A stretch of 64,000 nt of DNA from Maridesulfovibrio zosterae DSM 11974 (GTDB lineage: Bacteria > Desulfobacterota > Desulfovibrionia > Desulfovibrionales > Desulfovibrionaceae): positions 372,001 through 436,000 of the forward strand of contig NZ_AUDC01000011.1 in assembly GCF_000425265.1 (NCBI RefSeq), in the 5' to 3' direction. This document shows positions 60,364 to 64,000 of this stretch, piece after piece. Both the position numbers and the translations under genes were made by a program. The notes under the pieces were generated by a model. The model saw only the letters and a list, made by a program, of their open reading frames with translations, was not told the origin of the DNA and searched no databases. Position 1 is the first letter of the stretch; every line of letters begins with the position of its first letter.

Positions 60364-61388
60364 TGAGTGTCAGGCAAAGAAAAGATGGGTACTGGCTTGT
60401 TGACTTCCGAGATGAACTCGGAAAAATGCGCTGTAGGTCTTTCGGAAAAGGATCAAAAGGAAGAAAATTAGCCACAGAGTTTGACCTTGAAATTAAATTT
60501 AAAAAATCCAAGGGAGAACAACTACCAATCCACCGAACTGGCGGAATATACTTAGATGAACTCTGCCAGATCTGGATCAACGAAAAAAAAGTACAGGGCA
60601 GAAAAACAGGCTGGCTTAAAGACTGGGCCAGTGTTTTTAACAAAACATTCGCACCAGAACTGACCAACGTCCCCTGTAATATGCTGACACAAGCCGATAT
60701 CATGAAAGTTCTGGCCAAGCATTATGTCGATTCTGCCCAATCCACACGCAATAGATACATAGGCTACTTACGAGCAATCCTCCAATACGGCCAAGATCAT
60801 GAACACATAAAGAAAAATCCCCTTGCTCTATGGCAAAAAGGAAAAGAGCAAAGCCGGCAATCAATGCTAACTCTAAAAGACCTTCGCAAGATTCAAAAAT
60901 ATGCGCCGGATCATTTAGCCTGGGCAATTGATGCAGCATGGAACATTCCAGTCAGGCCGGGGAAAATGGATTTCTTCTCACTGCGCTATGATACAAATGT
61001 AGATTTTAGCAAAGGAACCATAAAAGTTTACCATACCAAAGTTAACAAATGGGCAACAGTCCATTGTTCAAAAGATTTTTTAAGGAAGCTCTACATAGCA
61101 AGGCTTACAAATATAAGCGGGCATATTGTTGAATACAAAGGAAAGCCTGTCACCCACATGAAAAGTTCTCTAGAAAATGCCTCCGGCCCCAAAGGGGCAA
61201 ATCTGCCTTACCCAGTATGTCTATATGATATCCGCCACCTCTGGATTACAACTATGATTAACCATGGAGTTGAATTCTCAACGATAGCCTACTTAGCCGG
61301 AACCAGCGTGAGAATGATTCATCAAAACTATTACGAACCGCACTCAGCGGATAGAATGAACGCAGCTGAAAAGCTTCCACAGTTATAA
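60363..61388 (+). CDS. Tyrosine-type integrase of the tail-encoding element
   Basis: 341 aa from ATG 60363, coupled to the excisionase. The N-terminal beta-type arm region is QRKDGYWLVDFRDELGKMRC, with a core-binding domain at about 75-160. Catalytic set: Arg in WNIPVRPGKMDFF, YDIRHLWITTMI (Tyr replaces the first His of HxxR, as in many phage integrases), AGTSVRMIH in place of LGH, and the nucleophile in NYYEPH. It is the element's integrase at the tRNA-proximal end; it differs in sequence from the 35.1-kb integrase. Confidence 0.9.
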   Translation: MSVRQRKDGYWLVDFRDELGKMRCRSFGKGSKGRKLATEFDLEIKFKKSKGEQLPIHRTGGIYLDELCQIWINEKKVQGRKTGWLKDWASVFNKTFAPELTNVPCNMLTQADIMKVLAKHYVDSAQSTRNRYIGYLRAILQYGQDHEHIKKNPLALWQKGKEQSRQSMLTLKDLRKIQKYAPDHLAWAIDAAWNIPVRPGKMDFFSLRYDTNVDFSKGTIKVYHTKVNKWATVHCSKDFLRKLYIARLTNISGHIVEYKGKPVTHMKSSLENASGPKGANLPYPVCLYDIRHLWITTMINHGVEFSTIAYLAGTSVRMIHQNYYEPHSADRMNAAEKLPQL

Positions 61389-61398
61389 AAATAAAGAG

Positions 61399-62217
61399 CT
61401 ATTTCTTTTTACCATTATCTCGTTTTTCAATGCCTTCAAGCTTAGAGGCTGGGAGGCCATTGTACAAATCTTCAATTTCTTTAGGACGTGAGATCATTTC
61501 TTCAGCAATTATATTAACAAAATCAAAAAGTTTATAGGCTATCGCCTTATTGTCATTAAGATTTAACTCACCAGGATGAACTGCATCATTCCCTACAACT
61601 CGGACAAGATCCAGCGCTTGCTGGATCTTAGGGGACAATCCATCATTTACAAGACTAGCAATATCATCATTAATTTTTTTACCGGGTTTTCCAAGATGCT
61701 TACACAGCTTTTGAATTGCAAGACGCAGTAAAGCTGCTGCACCTCTGGGAGAATCATCAACAATAGCTCTGGCTTCCTCGAAATCGACTAGAATATCATC
61801 AGGAAGATCTGAGTTTGCTTCAACTTGATATTTTTGAGCAGGATATACAAGTTTGTCATGCGCCCATATCGCAATCTTCTTACAGGCAAAACATTTACTA
61901 ATATATAAATTTTCTATTGTTGTTACACAGAATTCAGATTTACTTGTTTTTTGGTAAAAGACTAAACCAGAATTCGTTTTTTTAATAAATTCATGTAAAG
62001 GATCTACAGCATGATTCATTTCTGAGTTCGATTTAGGAAATATTTTAATCAAATCACTATGAGGCAAAAAAGATTCTTCATCAAATTTAGAAAATATATT
62101 TACCTCATTATTTTTTTTTATAAAAACTCTTTCCCAATGTTGAATCGAAAATACTTCGCAATGAGGACAATTGAAAGAATTCTCAGTAATAGCTGCAACT
62201 TTATTTTTTAGATTCAT
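61399..62217 (-). CDS. DUF4145 domain protein with zinc-finger-like Cys pairs, island cargo
   Basis: 272 aa from ATG 62217, which has GGAG nine bases upstream (an ATG at 62229 is also in frame). N-terminal Cys pair CPHCE, then SKCFACKK near 115. The C-terminal DUF4145 region reads DDSPRGAAALLRLAIQKLCK and VRVVGNDAVHPGELNLND. It is encoded between the integrase and the tRNA end, the usual place for accessory genes. DUF4145 occurs in restriction and other anti-phage contexts. Its biochemical role is unknown. Confidence 0.75.
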   Translation of the reverse strand: MNLKNKVAAITENSFNCPHCEVFSIQHWERVFIKKNNEVNIFSKFDEESFLPHSDLIKIFPKSNSEMNHAVDPLHEFIKKTNSGLVFYQKTSKSEFCVTTIENLYISKCFACKKIAIWAHDKLVYPAQKYQVEANSDLPDDILVDFEEARAIVDDSPRGAAALLRLAIQKLCKHLGKPGKKINDDIASLVNDGLSPKIQQALDLVRVVGNDAVHPGELNLNDNKAIAYKLFDFVNIIAEEMISRPKEIEDLYNGLPASKLEGIEKRDNGKKK

Positions 62218-62288
62218 CTTAAGCTCCATTCTAGTAATTAACGATATCCTTCAACAGTCATTAAAACCTTTCTCACAGTGCCGCAACT

Positions 62289-62389
62289 CTTACGTAAAAG
62301 TTTGCAATGACAAAACGCATAAAACCCCACTTCAAATGAGGCGGGGTTTTATGCGTTTTTACACCACTTGTACGTAAAGCCTGTACGTA

Positions 62390-62393
<4 letters not shown>
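62289..62393. promoter_or_regulatory. Candidate integrase arm-type sites, right end
   Basis: CTTACGTAAAAG (62289), TTGTACGTAAAGC (62369) and CTGTACGTAAAAC (62381) repeat the TACGTAAA motif seen near the left end (39305). Positions flanking the att core suit integrase arm binding. Confidence 0.5.
62312..62360. terminator. Bidirectional terminator near the right end
   Basis: AAAACGCATAAAACCCC pairs with GGGGTTTTATGCGTTTT around a 14-base loop. Very stable, with T-runs on both strands. Confidence 0.75.
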
Positions 62394-62513
<120 letters not shown>

Positions 62514-62729
62514 ACTCGTTGGGTGAAATGATGTCTACAAATTTAACGAAGATCTGTCAACACCATATTTTAATTATTTTAATTTTATTTACATGAGTAG
62601 TTCCGCACTCCTAGACTTCAGTTTCTTCAACTGTATGTTCCCCTTCTGTACAGTTGCCTAGAAAGACAACTTGGACTATCTTTAGCAAATTATCATCGGA
62701 ATCTAACCTGCGAATATTTACGAGGAACC

Positions 62730-63722
62730 ATGCTGGAAATTGCCTTAAAAATTGCATCTAAAATTGCATGGGTTTTTGTTGTTTTCATCGGCATCACAGT
62801 CATAAGCTTCTGGGTCATACATCTGGCTCCCGGCTCGCCAACCGACATGGAAACTACCCTGAATCCGACAGCAACAATCGAAACTCACCAAAGACTTGAA
62901 AAGTTATACGGTCTGGATAAACCTATTCATATTCAATATATAAACTGGGTTACACGCATGGCTAAATTCGACTTTGGCCTATCCATGTCCGGTGATCGCC
63001 GTCCTGTATGGGACCGCATTAAAGAAAGGCTGCCGCTTACTTTCGGTATGAACATCGCTTCTTTGTTTTTGACTTTGCTCATCTCAGTACCTATCGGCAT
63101 GTACTCGGCATGGAAACAAGACGGCTGGTTTGACCGAAGCATGACTGTTCTGGTGTTTATCGGCTTTGCTGTCCCGGGATTCTGGCTTGCTCTGCTACTG
63201 ATGCTCTGGTTTGGTATATACTATCCGATTTTCCCAATTTCAGGGCTGACTTCACTTGATTACGCACTGCTCTCCCCTATGGGCAAGATACTTGATCTGG
63301 CTCACCATCTGGCTTTACCTATCTTTATCTACACCTTCGGCAGCCTGGCAGGTATGTCCAGATTCATGCGTTCGTCCATGCTTGAAGTGCTCCGGCAGGA
63401 CTATATAACTACGGCTAAAGCCAAAGGCCTGCCTATGCGAACTGTTCTTTTCAAACATGCCTTTCGTAATGGTCTGCTCCCTGTAATAACGATTCTGGGA
63501 CTCTCCATACCGGGTTTAATCGGTGGCAGTGTTATCATTGAATCAATCTTCGCCTTGCCCGGTCTGGGACAACTTTTTTACGGCGCAGTTATGGCCCGCG
63601 ACTATTCACTTATTATGGGCAGTCTGGTCCTTGGAGCAATGCTTACTCTGGCAGGCAACCTGCTGGCGGATTTCGCATACGGCCTTGCCGATCCCCGAAT
63701 AAGGGCAGGAGGACAAGATTAA
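62730..63722 (+). CDS. dppB: Peptide/oligopeptide ABC transporter permease, DppB-like
   Basis: 330-aa inner-membrane permease. The N-terminal helix and PGSPTDMETTLNPTATIETH extracytoplasmic loop, YGLDKPIHIQYINWVTRMAK, and the EAA loop region (DYITTAKAKGLPMRTVLFKH) are standard for DppB/OppB. GAGGA lies eight bases before the ATG. It overlaps the DppC-like gene by one base. Backbone gene just outside the island. Confidence 0.9.
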   Translation: MLEIALKIASKIAWVFVVFIGITVISFWVIHLAPGSPTDMETTLNPTATIETHQRLEKLYGLDKPIHIQYINWVTRMAKFDFGLSMSGDRRPVWDRIKERLPLTFGMNIASLFLTLLISVPIGMYSAWKQDGWFDRSMTVLVFIGFAVPGFWLALLLMLWFGIYYPIFPISGLTSLDYALLSPMGKILDLAHHLALPIFIYTFGSLAGMSRFMRSSMLEVLRQDYITTAKAKGLPMRTVLFKHAFRNGLLPVITILGLSIPGLIGGSVIIESIFALPGLGQLFYGAVMARDYSLIMGSLVLGAMLTLAGNLLADFAYGLADPRIRAGGQD

Positions 63723-64000
63723 TGACAAATAAAAAAAATCTTGCCCCCCCGTCAAAATTCCAAAGATACGGGCTTCTATATATTGGCCTTTTTCTTGTAG
63801 GAACAGTTTCATTGGCAGCAATTTGTGCTCCGCTGCTGAGCAGTTATGACCCGTTTGCACTTAATGTCAATCAGTTATTACAACCGCCAAGTTCTACGCA
63901 CCTTTTCGGAACAGATGCTCTGGGACGAGATTTGTTCACACGCATGCTTTATGGAGGCCGGGTATCACTTTGGGTTGGATTTGTAGCTGTCGGTATTTCT
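63722..64000 (+). CDS. dppC: Peptide ABC transporter permease, DppC-like (3' end outside window)
   Basis: First 93 codons only. Start overlaps the DppB stop (TAATG). Membrane helix YGLLYIGLFLVGTVSLAAIC, then THLFGTDALGRDLFTRMLYG GRVSLWVG, the DppC/OppC hallmark at the start of the permease core. It forms a heterodimer with DppB. Confidence 0.9.
   Translation, partial: MTNKKNLAPPSKFQRYGLLYIGLFLVGTVSLAAICAPLLSSYDPFALNVNQLLQPPSSTHLFGTDALGRDLFTRMLYGGRVSLWVGFVAVGIS

Overview
The window reads as chromosome of a moderate-GC, Gram-negative, Desulfovibrio-like sulfate reducer. This is an inference from a CX4C type-2 rubredoxin, TonB/Exb energised outer-membrane uptake genes, and an HP1/P2-type myophage tail module. 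Backbone genes lie at both edges: an Aap-type amino-acid ABC transporter at 1-3002, and a Dpp-type peptide ABC transporter with a tRNA-Ala(GGC) gene at 62438-64000. Almost everything between about 5.1 kb and 62.5 kb looks like island DNA built up at the 3' end of this tRNA. Copies of the tRNA 3' end (att-like sites) occur at 39.1 kb and 34.9 kb in the same orientation, and at 5.1 kb inverted.

Region A (3.0-7.0 kb) holds small or decaying genes, a YaaA-family gene, a foreign-looking hexapeptide acyltransferase and the rubredoxin. Region B (7.1-14.4 kb) is a tight six-gene operon. Its enzymes match, one for one, the pathway that builds the phosphoramidate group of Campylobacter jejuni capsule: L-glutamine kinase, gamma-glutamyl-CDP-amidate hydrolase, CTP:phosphoglutamine cytidylyltransferase, a methyltransferase and cytidine-diphosphoramidate kinase. 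The sixth gene is a large protein joining a degenerate CysC-like domain to a sulfotransferase-like domain, and is the obvious candidate transferase. I regard this as the most exciting system in the window.

Region C (14.6-19.9 kb) has a choloylglycine-hydrolase-family enzyme, a condensation-fold acyltransferase divergent from a TetR regulator, and a uracil-DNA-glycosylase-like protein. Region D (20.3-32.1 kb) is a probably Fur-controlled uptake locus: DUF3450, two ExbB-type proteins, ExbD, TonB and a TPR protein, then an AraC/PchR-type regulator, a TonB-dependent receptor, a methyltransferase and an SsuABC-like transporter. It lies between two nearly identical 712-bp direct repeats (18397-19108 and 32558-33269). 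Each repeat carries a broken DUF6088 (AbiEi-type) gene and a tyrosine-recombinase tail. A broken integrase near 20 kb is a copy of the intact one at 35.1 kb.

Region E (34.9-39.2 kb) is a small integrative island with an integrase, a truncated glycosyltransferase, a repetitive RTX-like protein and an IS3-family remnant. Region F (39.2-62.5 kb) is a 23.3-kb prophage-like element bounded by 96-bp direct repeats. It has integrase, excisionase, repressor-type regulators with repeated operators, a zinc-finger/toprim/helicase replication protein beside an iteron-like repeat cluster, an Ogr-type late activator and a full contractile-tail, fibre and lysis operon. It has no terminase, portal or capsid genes. 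It looks like a mobile, possibly self-replicating tailocin island. Its tail-chaperone gene carries a lambda-type GGGAAAG frameshift site.
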